13,874 nucleotides of DNA from Coxiellaceae bacterium (GTDB lineage Bacteria; Pseudomonadota; Gammaproteobacteria; Coxiellales; Coxiellaceae): assembly GCA_014238445.1 (NCBI GenBank), contig JABABC010000202.1, forward strand, positions 1-13,874, written 5' to 3'. The translations under genes were made by a program, and so were the position numbers. The notes beneath the pieces are model-generated. The model searched no databases. It was not told the origin of the DNA and saw only the letters and a program-made list of their open reading frames with translations. Each line of letters begins with the position of its first letter. Position 1 is the first letter of the stretch. Shown one piece after another: positions 1 through 8,238 of the stretch.

Positions 1-1059
1 GAGTTAGAGAAACTGGATGCTAACAGCCCTCTCATTAAACCATTAAAAAGTTTATATGCCAGTTTAGACGATAAAAAAGTGCAGCAGGCGAACAATAAGG
101 CTCCGAGTGACCAACCATCTAACCCGCATAAAATGTTATTTATTGATGTCGTGTTGATTCTTTCACGTGAAATAGCTCAACAAAAACAAGGGCTCAATTT
201 ATTGGATGGTTTAAAAACCATTATGGGAGGATCTGTTGAGGGTAGCAAAACAAGTGGTAGTCCTTCTACTAACACATTTGCTTGGAATTTAGCTTTCAGT
301 GATATCACTTATGACTTGAATGTTTTTAACCATATTGCAGAGCATGATCAGATCTTGGCTCGGCCAACCGTGATTGCTCAGGATGGTCAAGCGGCTAAAT
401 ACTTTGTTGGGAATGACTTGTACATTGGCTTATCAGGATCAGATTATTCCAGTTTTGAGGAAATTCCATTAGGGTTAACGCTCAATGTTGTGCCTACATT
501 TAATGATGATGGTTCTATTCAGTTAGTAGCCGAGGTTGAGCGTGAGATGTTATTGGCTACGAATGATAATGCGTCGGGGTTTGAGAACTCCACAGAATCA
601 GTAAAACAAAGCAGTGCATCAACCGTGTCACTGGATTACGGCCAAACAGCCGTGTTTGGTACATTATCAGAAGCAACGGATGGTGAATCTCGCAACAAAA
701 CGCCTTTTCTAGGCAGTCTTCCAGGGATTAAACATTTGTTTAATCGCAAAGAGCGTGAGCAGTCGAGTACTCAGTTGATTATTCTTATGACACCTCGTCG
801 CTATTTGTCATTTGAAACTAAAACGATTACTCCTGGTACTAAAGCATTGAAAAATTATTATCTAGGTTTGGTAAGCCCAGCTACGAGTATGATTCAGGTT
901 GTTCGTTGGTTGCGTCTTTTAGATATTTATTACCGACCAGAGCGTTTGGCTCCTTCTTTGTATGGTAAAGAGTCATTTGATGCGGCGCTGACAACGGAAT
1001 ATGCCATTGAAAATGGACAGCCAAGGGATTTGAGGAATTTGCTCATAACAAATGACTAA
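1..1059 (+). CDS. Secretin (GspD/PilQ/CpaC-type) C-terminal part, 5' end outside window
   Basis: The reading frame is open from base 1, so the gene starts upstream; the GTG at 79 is only an internal codon. The visible 352 residues hold a secretin beta-domain at about residues 43-270. Landmarks are the ILARPTVIAQDGQAA stretch, GLTLNVVPTF, the VSLDYGQTAVFGTL strand, the LGSLPGIKHLFNRKE turn and the closing LIILMTPR strand. Secretins form the outer-membrane ring used by type II secretion, type IV pili, Tad pili or phage-like export. The N-terminal ring-stacking domains that would tell these apart are missing here. About 80 residues follow the last beta strand, rich in Tyr, Leu and Arg; this could be a pilotin-binding S domain, but I do not recognise it. 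The gene converges on icmF, so the two are not co-transcribed. Secretin identity is firm; the system it serves is unknown. Confidence 0.85.
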   Translation, partial: ELEKLDANSPLIKPLKSLYASLDDKKVQQANNKAPSDQPSNPHKMLFIDVVLILSREIAQQKQGLNLLDGLKTIMGGSVEGSKTSGSPSTNTFAWNLAFSDITYDLNVFNHIAEHDQILARPTVIAQDGQAAKYFVGNDLYIGLSGSDYSSFEEIPLGLTLNVVPTFNDDGSIQLVAEVEREMLLATNDNASGFENSTESVKQSSASTVSLDYGQTAVFGTLSEATDGESRNKTPFLGSLPGIKHLFNRKEREQSSTQLIILMTPRRYLSFETKTITPGTKALKNYYLGLVSPATSMIQVVRWLRLLDIYYRPERLAPSLYGKESFDAALTTEYAIENGQPRDLRNLLITND

Positions 1060-1068
1060 TCTACATCG

Positions 1069-1099
1069 CCCTTTATGCTGCTTAATATAGGGTTTATTT
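1069..1099 (+). terminator. Possible weak intrinsic terminator of the secretin gene
   Basis: Ten bases after the secretin stop, CCCTTTAT (1069-1076) can pair with ATATAGGG (1085-1092) through one T-T mismatch, with an 8-base loop. TTTATTT follows directly. The stem is short and AT-rich, so this is a tentative call; its place between two convergent genes fits a terminator. Confidence 0.35.
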
Positions 1100-1122
1100 G
1101 ATGTCACAGAGAGGTGTGCTCA

Positions 1123-4100
1123 CTAGAATTCTTTAGGACACCTGAAAGCTGAAAGTACCCCTGGTAAGTAAGGGTTTTGTTTATTCTTAGCAATCAACCC
1201 AAATTGCACCTGGTAGTTATCTGTTTGAAAGGATAAGAAGAACTGGTTGGCATCAGATGTGGTTTTTAAAGTGCCTAGATGTATCATTCTAAGCCATGGC
1301 CAGTTTCCTGATGTGTGTAGAGAGTCCGTTCCTTGTTGACCTTTAATAGTAATCAAGGCTGTTGATGAGGCTGTGTTTGCAGATGTGAATTTATGAATGG
1401 TATTGTCATTAGTCTTTAATTGTGTTGTGTGATCATCGATCGAGATGCTAATGCTAGTGATATTTTTAGAATGATTTTTTAATGCCAGAGCAAAGGACTC
1501 ACTGGGGTTGGGTTGACCGCCATTGTAAAACATTTGTTGTATGACAGATGCTCGAATAATCATATCGAGTGCATGCTGGGAAGAGCTTAAGGTATGCCCG
1601 TCAATCTTTTTCCATGTCCAGTAATAGCCGCTGGCATTGACGAAAGGTGCTAGGTATTCATTGAAGAAGGAGTCAATGGCTCCTTGAGGGCCAAAAAAAG
1701 TATTGAAATCTTTAGCTGAAATATCTTTTTTAGAGGGGTAGAAGATTGGGAATCGGTTATTAATAGATGCTTTGTATAACGGGATAACTGTTTTTCCCCA
1801 TTGTGCATTGATGTACTCTCGACTGGCATTAAGCATGACATCCCAATAACCTTTAATCACTAGTGTTAAGGCGGGTTGTAATAGCGTGGGAGCATCTTCA
1901 AAGTGCGATTTGAGTGCTAGCAAGCCAGGTGCTTGTTTTTTTTCTTTGATACTTTTAACGGCATGTTGAAACGCATTTAAATCAGGGTTTGAGCTATTGA
2001 GTATAGTGTTTGTGTAGGAGGTCATGCTTGAAAGATCCTTGCCCCAGTCCGGTTGAGCGGTACCGTCAGACACGGGTAGTTCACGATTGATATCAAGTGA
2101 CGTTTGGTTTGCGTGACTTTGAATTATCTGAAGGGCTTTGTAGAACGCCGATTGTGGATTGTTGAGCTGGGAGGTCAGTGCATTGAGCTCCTGAATGGTT
2201 TTCGGGGTTTTGAAAGAAAGGTGAGATAGGACGTTTCGCCATGCACGTTGGAAGTTATCTTGGTAGCGTGCTTGTGTATCAGCCAGTAGGTTTTTTTTAT
2301 CGCCTTCAGAGAGAGTCTTGACGTCGGTTTTTACTACCCAATCGTAATCATTGAGTGTGTGTAAGAGCTCTGTGAGAGTTAAGTGATGTATTTTTTCTTT
2401 TTGTTGTTCTGTGTAAAAGTATGGGATTAATAGACTGTTTTTAGTCAAGATAGATGATGTGCTATTAGCGATAGGAACAGTGTGAGATAAGGTCAGTGAT
2501 TCTTGTTTTAATAGTGCTAGCACACTGATGGGGTGTTGCAGCAGTGTTTGTCTGGTTGATTCGACCAGAGCTGCATTGGTTGGCCAGGGAGTATTGTGAT
2601 GTTTTAATAAAATTATTATTTGTTCGCTGAGTGTGTTGATAGTGGGTTGTGGCAGTCCTGCTTTTTCCCATTGGTATTGGTACCAGCTAATAACGCGCTC
2701 TTGGTCAATGAGGTGTTGTCCTGTCATCATTAAGAATATTTCAAGTCCTTGATATAAGGCTTGTTCACTCGACTTTGTGGGTTGGTTGAGCGATTCAACC
2801 AGTAAGCTGTAAGCGTATGGTATGAAGTCTGATTGCTGCGTGATGTGGTAGTGTTCACTAATTTGTTGGTAGAGTTGGTGTAGTGGGTGGATGCCTATCC
2901 ATTGGTACTTGAGAGCGCCGCTGTGATGAATCATCTGTAGCATGGTTTGGTCTTTTTGTAGAGAGTTAATCCACGCCAAATCATTTTGGGTTGTATTATC
3001 AGGAGCCTGATTTTGAATGCCCTGAAGAGCATGATAGGTTTGTTTTGTGATGTTGTAACCATGCTGTAGAGCAATATGGTAAAGGGTTATTACCCCAAGG
3101 CATAGGGCTAATGTTGTAATGGTGGGTAGTGGGTTGAAGTATGCTGTAACTCGCAAGGGGTTAATTATTCTTCGGGCTGGGCGAATTTGAGCAAAGTGAT
3201 CAGCATTTAGGAAGAGTGGAGTATACGATTCATTAGACTGTATGGGATTGCTGTGAATAGGTGTGATGATTTTCTTGAGATAGGGTGTGGTTGCATTAAT
3301 AGCTTGGTGTCGTTGTTCTGAGGCACAAAAGCAAACACTATGAATTTGTTTTTTGAGACTATCAGATAGTGGATTAATGAATTGTTTTATTCTTAGGAGT
3401 AAAGCATCTAACTGGAATGGCAGTTGTAGGAGTTCTTTCCGTTTAGCCCTTGGCATGGGTGGCTGACATAATGCGATAACATCATGATTGATTGCCTGAA
3501 TGAAGTGGTTGCGCTCTTGATGAAAGAGTGCATCAAAATGTGTTAGTCGATTTTTTTTGTGCAGCGTGATGCCAAACGTTTGTTCTGTGTCACTGGTTTT
3601 TTGTTCTTGAGTATACTCTTTGAGCCCAATAATTCTGTCGCAGTGGTTGATGGCTATATCTATGGTGCTATGAGGGGAGAGTTTTTGTAATTTGGTGAGG
3701 TGTTTATTGAATGTTTGATACAGTGATTGTAGTGATTGTTCCTCACTGAGGCATAGTGTGGGTAAGTCAATAATGAGTATGATGCGTTGTAAGGTGTTAG
3801 AGGACCAGGTTTTTTTTAATAACGGTAGTGTATGTTCCCAGAGACTGTATTTTTCTTCTTGCTGGTCAATGGTTTCTAGATCACCGACGAGAAAGTACGC
3901 CGAGTGATTGATCCACCAATCAAAGGGAGTGGTTTCGTGGGATTCGTCTTGGGTTGAAATATGCTGACATTGTAGTGCGTTTAATAGGGATGATTTGCCA
4001 CTTTTATCAGGACCTAAGATGAGTGTCCACGGTGCTGAAGAGTGCCAAAATTTCTTGTGATGCAGGGTTTTCATGCGGCGCTGGCAGATGGTGAGTTGTT

Positions 4101-4152
4101 GTTCGAAGCGAAATAGCCAAGGAGGCGTTTTTGTGGATGTTGGCTGATTCAT
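1123..4152 (-). CDS. icmF: IcmF/TssM-family inner-membrane protein, reduced form
   Basis: IcmF (TssM in type VI systems) partners IcmH/DotU in the inner membrane and stabilises the secretion envelope complex. The 1009-residue product has a P-loop GPDKSGKS at 47-54, the FDWW motif at 77-80, an NHCD in the NKxD position (169-172) followed by GLKEY, then QTFGITL (191-197). A single membrane segment lies at about 344-362. The C terminus carries the family signature: YWTWKKIDG, GNWPWLRMIHLG and NPYLPGVLSAFRCP. Members usually have a two-helix membrane hairpin before the P-loop; here only about 46 residues precede it and none is hydrophobic enough. The DTAG-like switch after FDWW reads VGDLE, so GTP hydrolysis is doubtful. 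The start is supported by AGGA five bases upstream, overlapping the icmH stop codon seven bases away, which implies translational coupling. Family membership is confident; whether it serves a type VI, type IVB or separate machine cannot be told. Confidence 0.88.
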   Translation of the reverse strand: MNQPTSTKTPPWLFRFEQQLTICQRRMKTLHHKKFWHSSAPWTLILGPDKSGKSSLLNALQCQHISTQDESHETTPFDWWINHSAYFLVGDLETIDQQEEKYSLWEHTLPLLKKTWSSNTLQRIILIIDLPTLCLSEEQSLQSLYQTFNKHLTKLQKLSPHSTIDIAINHCDRIIGLKEYTQEQKTSDTEQTFGITLHKKNRLTHFDALFHQERNHFIQAINHDVIALCQPPMPRAKRKELLQLPFQLDALLLRIKQFINPLSDSLKKQIHSVCFCASEQRHQAINATTPYLKKIITPIHSNPIQSNESYTPLFLNADHFAQIRPARRIINPLRVTAYFNPLPTITTLALCLGVITLYHIALQHGYNITKQTYHALQGIQNQAPDNTTQNDLAWINSLQKDQTMLQMIHHSGALKYQWIGIHPLHQLYQQISEHYHITQQSDFIPYAYSLLVESLNQPTKSSEQALYQGLEIFLMMTGQHLIDQERVISWYQYQWEKAGLPQPTINTLSEQIIILLKHHNTPWPTNAALVESTRQTLLQHPISVLALLKQESLTLSHTVPIANSTSSILTKNSLLIPYFYTEQQKEKIHHLTLTELLHTLNDYDWVVKTDVKTLSEGDKKNLLADTQARYQDNFQRAWRNVLSHLSFKTPKTIQELNALTSQLNNPQSAFYKALQIIQSHANQTSLDINRELPVSDGTAQPDWGKDLSSMTSYTNTILNSSNPDLNAFQHAVKSIKEKKQAPGLLALKSHFEDAPTLLQPALTLVIKGYWDVMLNASREYINAQWGKTVIPLYKASINNRFPIFYPSKKDISAKDFNTFFGPQGAIDSFFNEYLAPFVNASGYYWTWKKIDGHTLSSSQHALDMIIRASVIQQMFYNGGQPNPSESFALALKNHSKNITSISISIDDHTTQLKTNDNTIHKFTSANTASSTALITIKGQQGTDSLHTSGNWPWLRMIHLGTLKTTSDANQFFLSFQTDNYQVQFGLIAKNKQNPYLPGVLSAFRCPKEF

Positions 4153-4159
4153 GGAGATC

Positions 4160-4852
4160 CTATGGGTTCGTTGGGAGAATAGGTTGTGATATTTCTGATA
4201 GTGCTTGGTTGAGAGGTTTGAATGTGATTTGGAAGTCAGTGTAGATGAAAAACAATGATACGGCAGTGATGGCTATCATGACTGCAATGACGAACCTCGT
4301 TATTTTTTTGGAAGGTGGTTGCGGGGTTTTTTGAGAGGTTTTCCTAATGGCTTGAGTTTGAGAGAGTAGCTGTGCTTGCCGGTTTTCTAAGGTTGTGTTC
4401 AGGCCTTGATGATGGCTGCTGTTATAGCCCAGGCAAAGGCAGAGGTAGGCAATTTCTAGTGTGTCTGCAGATGGCTGGGGTGCCTGTTGTTGTTGATCTA
4501 AGATGGCAAAAAAGAGACATTGTGTGGAGTGATTTAATAGTTTCAGTAGTGATGGGTATTGTTGTTTGGTAGGGTTGGGAAGACCAAGAATGAGCTCATC
4601 CAGTGTTGAGCATAACCAGTAGCGTGTTGCCAAGATATGTTGTGCGCAGTAGCCCATTTGATGTGCTTTTTGATAGAAGTGTTTGCATTCTTCCAGCAGT
4701 ATCTGAATTAAAGCGTGCGTGTCATCCAGTGGTTCAGTTTGCTCGGTCAGTTGGTAGGCAATGGTGAGTAGTGGCGCAGCACAGCCTGCGAGAGGGTTGA
4801 TTGCTTGCGTGTTATGAAGATCTTGGGGGAGCCAGTCGAGTCTGTGTGTCAT
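4160..4852 (-). CDS. icmH: IcmH/DotU (TssL)-family inner-membrane protein
   Basis: IcmH/DotU is a tail-anchored inner-membrane protein that binds IcmF. The 230-residue product shows the usual order: NPLAGCAAPLL (19-29), an acidic helical region, ILATRYWLCSTLDELIL (73-89), the TLEIAYLCLCLGY motif (131-143) and one membrane helix at about 184-205 near the C terminus. The family's GKYR-like end of the LGF motif is replaced by SSHHQG. It is somewhat shorter than the roughly 260 residues of Legionella DotU and has no peptidoglycan-binding OmpA extension, as found in some TssL proteins. It leads a two-gene unit with icmF. The ATG at 4852 has no strong ribosome binding site, although no better start is visible. 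It lies 54 bases past the purD stop, so it may be read from the purine operon, from its own promoter (see 4900-4905), or both. Confidence 0.87.
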   Translation of the reverse strand: MTHRLDWLPQDLHNTQAINPLAGCAAPLLTIAYQLTEQTEPLDDTHALIQILLEECKHFYQKAHQMGYCAQHILATRYWLCSTLDELILGLPNPTKQQYPSLLKLLNHSTQCLFFAILDQQQQAPQPSADTLEIAYLCLCLGYNSSHHQGLNTTLENRQAQLLSQTQAIRKTSQKTPQPPSKKITRFVIAVMIAITAVSLFFIYTDFQITFKPLNQALSEISQPILPTNP

Positions 4853-4899
4853 GATAGGTGTCTTATTTTATCCATTACAATTAATAGGGAAGGCCCTGT

Positions 4900-4905
4900 A
4901 TTATA
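4900..4905 (-). promoter_or_regulatory. Candidate -10 element for icmH-icmF
   Basis: A perfect TATAAT on the minus strand sits about 48 bases before the icmH start, just after the purD stop. A second TATAAT lies about 20 bases further upstream inside the purD end. No convincing -35 box is found at 16-18 bases, so the call rests on the hexamer and its position only. Confidence 0.25.
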
Positions 4906-4906
4906 G

Positions 4907-6193
4907 TCATTTTTTGATTATATGTGCTAGTGCGCGATGGCCAATGTCTGTACGAAAAAAACAACCAGGCCATTGGATCGATTGTGTGGTTTGGTACGCT
5001 TGCTCATGGGCAAGGTGCAGGGTGTCACCCAGTGCAGTGACTCCAAAAACTCGACCTCCATGAGTGGTAATGCCTTGGGTGGTTTGTTGGGTGCCGGCAT
5101 GAAAGACTTTAGTTTGCAGTGAATCTTTAGGTAGGGATTGAATGAGGTCACCTTTGCGAGGGGTGTGTGGGTAGCCATCAGCTGCCATCACCACGGTGAG
5201 CGCAGAGCGTTTATCCCATTCCACGCAAATAGGAGGGTTTGTCCCTGTTAGGATGTCTAGGCATAGTGTGGGGAGGTCAGACTGTAAGCGCATCAGAATG
5301 GGCTGTGTTTCTGGGTCACCTAAACGGCAGTTAAACTCTAGCACCATGGGTGTTCCAGAGGGTGTGATCATTAATCCTGCATAGAGGAAGCCTGTGTAAG
5401 GGAGCCCTCGTGAAGCCATCCCGTGCAGTGTGGGTTGAATGATGGTTTCCATGATAGTGTTTTCTAACTGAGGTGTGAGCTGTGGTGCTGGTGAGAAGGC
5501 GCCCATGCCGCCTGTATTGGGGCCTTGATCATCATTATCTCGTCGTTTGTGATCTTGTGAGCTAGCTAAGGGGGTGGCGTGTTGACCATTAGCCATAACG
5601 ATAAAGCTCAGTTCTTCGCCGGTTAAAAATTCTTCGATGACAACACGGGAGCCAGCGTCACCAAAGCAGTGATCAGTTAGCATGTCGTGAACGGTGTGTT
5701 GGGCTATTTCTAGTGTCTCGGCAATGATGACACCTTTCCCCGCTGCGAGACCATCGGCTTTAATCACAACAGGTAAGGGGTGGTTTTCGAGATAGGCTAG
5801 CGCAGGCTCAATGGTTGTAAAGCAGGCATATCGGGCGGTTGGGATGTTGTGTTCTTGTAAGAAGTCCTTGCAGAATTGCTTAGAACTTTCTAGTTGACAA
5901 GCGGCTTGTGTCGGGCCAAAACAGGCTAGTCTTTGTGCTTGAAAAGCATCCACGATGCCGGCAGCAAGGGGCGCTTCTGGGCCAACGATGGTGAGGTCGA
6001 TGGTGTGCTGTTGAGCAAAGGCGGTTAACTGATTAATGTCGTTTGCAGGGATCGCTAGATTAGTGATGTTTTTTTCGAGAGCTGTCCCCGCATTTCCGGG
6101 TGCGACCCAAACATGGGTGACGCGTGGTGATTGTGCGCACTTCCATGCTAGAGCGTGTTCACGTCCCCCTTGTCCTATGACTAAGACTTTCAT
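4907..6193 (-). CDS. purD: Phosphoribosylamine-glycine ligase (GAR synthetase)
   Basis: PurD joins phosphoribosylamine and glycine with ATP to make glycinamide ribonucleotide, the second step of de novo purine synthesis, in the cytosol. Numbered from the chosen start, the 428-residue protein shows the N-terminal MKVLVIGQGGREHA, GPEAPLAAGI (71-80), the ATP-grasp loop KADGLAAGKGVIIA (145-158), GPNTGGMGAFSPAP (224-237) and EFNCRLGDPETQPIL (286-300). All are typical and length is nearly that of E. coli PurD (429). Two ATGs lie six bases apart; the second (6193) is chosen because AGAGGA sits six bases before it and abuts the first, and because the family begins MKVLVIG. It follows purH by 121 bases, where a 10-base palindrome CTAGCGCTAG (6216-6225) lies. 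It is probably co-transcribed with fis and purH. No odd residues were noticed. Confidence 0.97.
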   Translation of the reverse strand: MKVLVIGQGGREHALAWKCAQSPRVTHVWVAPGNAGTALEKNITNLAIPANDINQLTAFAQQHTIDLTIVGPEAPLAAGIVDAFQAQRLACFGPTQAACQLESSKQFCKDFLQEHNIPTARYACFTTIEPALAYLENHPLPVVIKADGLAAGKGVIIAETLEIAQHTVHDMLTDHCFGDAGSRVVIEEFLTGEELSFIVMANGQHATPLASSQDHKRRDNDDQGPNTGGMGAFSPAPQLTPQLENTIMETIIQPTLHGMASRGLPYTGFLYAGLMITPSGTPMVLEFNCRLGDPETQPILMRLQSDLPTLCLDILTGTNPPICVEWDKRSALTVVMAADGYPHTPRKGDLIQSLPKDSLQTKVFHAGTQQTTQGITTHGGRVFGVTALGDTLHLAHEQAYQTTQSIQWPGCFFRTDIGHRALAHIIKK

Positions 6194-6215
6194 GGGCATT
6201 CCTCTTTGTTATGTG

Positions 6216-6225
6216 CTAGCGCTAG
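6216..6225. repeat. 10-base palindrome in purH-purD gap
   Basis: CTAGCGCTAG is a perfect palindrome 23 bases upstream of the purD start. It could be a protein-binding site or chance; I see no PurR-like box (ACGCAAACGTTTGCGT type) in the purH-purD gap. The rest of that gap holds only a small hairpin (CTGC/GCAG) and no clear promoter. Confidence 0.25.
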
Positions 6226-6314
6226 TGTAGAGACGTCTTTTATGGAGAGCAAGGATTGCTGCTATGAAAGCAGTTTAGCGTTTTAGGGTAAGCTCAAGGC
6301 ATGGTATGAACGTT

Positions 6315-7898
6315 TTAATGTAGAAAGTGCCGTACTTGGGTAAAGGCCATGGCGATGTTAAGTTCATTGGCACGAGCAATCACTTCAGAGTCGCGTTTAG
6401 AGCCGCCGGGTTGGATGATGCAATTGATGCCGTGTTGATGGGCTAGGTCAATACTGTCTGCAAAGGGAAAAAAAGCATCGGAGGCCATGATAGCGCCAGA
6501 TAATGTAAAGCCAGCTTGCTCTGCTCGTAGGGCAGCTATTTTTGCACTAAAAATGCGACTGGTTTGTCCGCTTCCAATACCCAATGTTTGTCCATCTTTG
6601 GCGTAGACGATGGCATTGGATTTTACGTGCTTTACGACGTTCCAAGCAAATAAAGCGTCTTGTTGTATGGTGCAAGGTGGGGTGATTTCAGTGACCCAGG
6701 TGAGGTGTTGTATGGTCAGGGGTTGCCAGTCGGGTTGTTGTGCAATGATTCCTCCTGAAATGGAGCGAAGCTGTGTAGTGATAGGGATTTGAAGATGTCG
6801 ATCACCAAAACTCAACACGCGAAGATTCGGTTTGTTCTTTAAAAGCGTGAGTGCATCTTCTGTCACAGTAGGCGCAAGTATGACCTCGGTAAACTGTTGT
6901 TGCATGATACGTTCAGTTAAAGCTGCGGTGAGTGGTTGGTTGATACCAATGATGCCGCCAAAGGCAGATTCAGGATCGCATCGGTAAGCGTTGAGGTAAG
7001 CTTGGATAGGGTCATTGTGCAGGGCGACACCGCAGGGTGTAGCGTGTTTTACAATAACGCAAGCAGGCGATGTGGCTGATAGTGTGCGAATGATATTGAA
7101 CGTTGCATCACTATCAATGAGGTTGTTGTATGACAGTGCTTTGCCTTGTAGCAGGCTGGCTTGCAAAATGCCTTCATCGGCTATGGGTTTGGCTGTGAAG
7201 CTCGCTGCAGATTGGTGAGGGTTTTCGCCATAGCGCAGTGATTGTTCTGTTTGGGTATTCACGGAGGGGAGTTGTGCTGTTAGTGAGTTATTTTGAGTGG
7301 GTGATGAGAAATAGCGAGCAATAGCTTGTTCGTAGTGTGCGGTTAGTTGGAAGGCTTTGCTTGCGAGGTGTTGGCGTGTGGTCAGGCTTGTTGTTCCCTG
7401 TTTTTTAAGTTCTTCAATAATTAAAGGGTAGTCGTTGGGGTCAGTTACTACGGTGACATCGTGGAAGTTTTTTGCAGCAGCGCGAATCATCGTTGGGCCA
7501 CCGATATCAATGTGTTCAATGGCTTCTTCAAGAGTACAGTTTGGTTGTTGAATGGTTTCCTCAAAGGGGTATAGGTTGCAAATAACGATGTCAATCGGTT
7601 GTATTTGATGTTTGAGGAGTGTGTCGTGGTCTTGTGTTCGGCGGGCTAAGATGCCGCCGTGAATTTTAGGGTGAAGTGACTTTACTCGACCATCCATGAT
7701 TTCAGGAAAGTTGGTATAGTCGCTCAGTTCGGTAGCTGCAATGCCTCGTTGAGTCAGTTGCCGGTACGTGTTACCTGTTGCGATGATAGCAATCCCTAAT
7801 GATGACAATGTAGTAGCCAGTTCGCTCAACGCTTCTTTGTGATACACACTAATGAGTGCGCATTGAGCTTTTGACATCGTTGTCATATAAGTTGCCAC
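6315..7898 (-). CDS. purH: Bifunctional AICAR formyltransferase / IMP cyclohydrolase
   Basis: PurH carries out the last two steps to IMP: formyl transfer from 10-formyl-tetrahydrofolate to AICAR, then ring closure. The 527-residue protein has the N-terminal MGS-like cyclohydrolase domain (about 10-195) with STG-like ATGNTYRQL (40-48), MDGRVKSLHPKIHGGIL (68-84) and DIGGPTMIRAAAKN (131-144). The formyltransferase domain has RYGENPHQSA (222-231), the catalytic KH pair in VKHATPCG (283-290), SNAIVYAKDGQTLGIGSGQ (427-445) and the C-terminal VRHFLH. Length matches E. coli (529). The start is a GTG at 7898, preceded by AGGGTGAT; ATG codons at 7886 and 7877 are alternatives that would shorten the end by four or seven residues. 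It lies downstream of fis by 29 bases, an arrangement also known in Pseudomonas, and upstream of purD. Confidence 0.97.
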   Translation of the reverse strand: MATYMTTMSKAQCALISVYHKEALSELATTLSSLGIAIIATGNTYRQLTQRGIAATELSDYTNFPEIMDGRVKSLHPKIHGGILARRTQDHDTLLKHQIQPIDIVICNLYPFEETIQQPNCTLEEAIEHIDIGGPTMIRAAAKNFHDVTVVTDPNDYPLIIEELKKQGTTSLTTRQHLASKAFQLTAHYEQAIARYFSSPTQNNSLTAQLPSVNTQTEQSLRYGENPHQSAASFTAKPIADEGILQASLLQGKALSYNNLIDSDATFNIIRTLSATSPACVIVKHATPCGVALHNDPIQAYLNAYRCDPESAFGGIIGINQPLTAALTERIMQQQFTEVILAPTVTEDALTLLKNKPNLRVLSFGDRHLQIPITTQLRSISGGIIAQQPDWQPLTIQHLTWVTEITPPCTIQQDALFAWNVVKHVKSNAIVYAKDGQTLGIGSGQTSRIFSAKIAALRAEQAGFTLSGAIMASDAFFPFADSIDLAHQHGINCIIQPGGSKRDSEVIARANELNIAMAFTQVRHFLH

Positions 7899-7906
7899 AT
7901 CACCCT

Positions 7907-7919
7907 GATGAAAATCATC
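7907..7919. repeat. Small hairpin between fis and purH
   Basis: GATGA-AAA-TCATC forms a perfect five-base stem in the 29-base gap between fis and purH. On the transcribed strand the bases flanking it include AAGGA, so it could affect translation of purH after fis. It has no U-tract and is not a terminator. Confidence 0.3.
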
Positions 7920-7927
7920 CTTAAAAC

Positions 7928-8224
7928 TTACTTATAGTTTAAACCGTAGGCAGCCATTTTCTTACGTAACGTTCCTCGGCTTAGACCAAGAATGATGGCC
8001 GCTTTACTTTGGTTGTTATTCGTTAGTTTTAATACCAGTTCAAGTAGAGGTTTTTCGACTTCGGCTAATACTAAGTTGTATAGATTAGCAGGTGTTTGGC
8101 CTTCTAATTGAGTAAAGTATTTATTCAGTGATGTTCTGACGCTTTCAGCGAGTGTTTTTTCTTCGACATCAGCTTGTGTTGTCATTGTTAAAACCTGCTC
8201 TGCGAGTTGTGCTACACCTTTCAA
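7928..8224 (-). CDS. fis: Fis nucleoid protein / transcription factor, TTG start
   Basis: Fis is a small dimeric DNA-bending protein that controls rRNA, supercoiling and many growth-phase genes. The C-terminal helix-turn-helix is clear: NQSKAAIILGLSRGTLRKKM at 71-90, with R83, T85, R87 and K88 in the DNA-contact positions of E. coli R85, T87, R89 and K90. The core LYNLVLAEVEKPLLELVL (49-66) is also typical. I place the start at a TTG (8224). TAAGGAG lies seven bases before it, the product is 98 residues as in E. coli, and the N-terminal QVLT aligns with DVLT of E. coli. A GTG at 8263 would add 13 residues and an ATG at 8185 would leave 85; neither has as good a binding site. In enterobacteria and pseudomonads dusB precedes fis; here fis leads the unit and is followed by purH and purD. 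Confidence 0.93.
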   Translation of the reverse strand: MKGVAQLAEQVLTMTTQADVEEKTLAESVRTSLNKYFTQLEGQTPANLYNLVLAEVEKPLLELVLKLTNNNQSKAAIILGLSRGTLRKKMAAYGLNYK

Positions 8225-8231
8225 GGGCTTG

Positions 8232-8238
8232 CTCCTTA
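8232..8238 (-). promoter_or_regulatory. Ribosome binding site deciding the fis start
   Basis: TAAGGAG on the minus strand, seven bases before the TTG at 8224. It is the strongest Shine-Dalgarno match in the area; the GTG at 8263 has only GAGAG ten bases upstream. Confidence 0.6.

Noticed and set aside
4851..5122. Overlapping plus-strand frames opposite the purD 3' end
   Set aside because: They are antisense to highly conserved purD sequence and have no recognisable domain or binding site.
7885..7920. Possible 11-codon leader peptide between fis and purH whose TGA overlaps a purH ATG
   Set aside because: Its ATG directly abuts the AAGG motif with no spacing, and there is no attenuator structure; probably chance.
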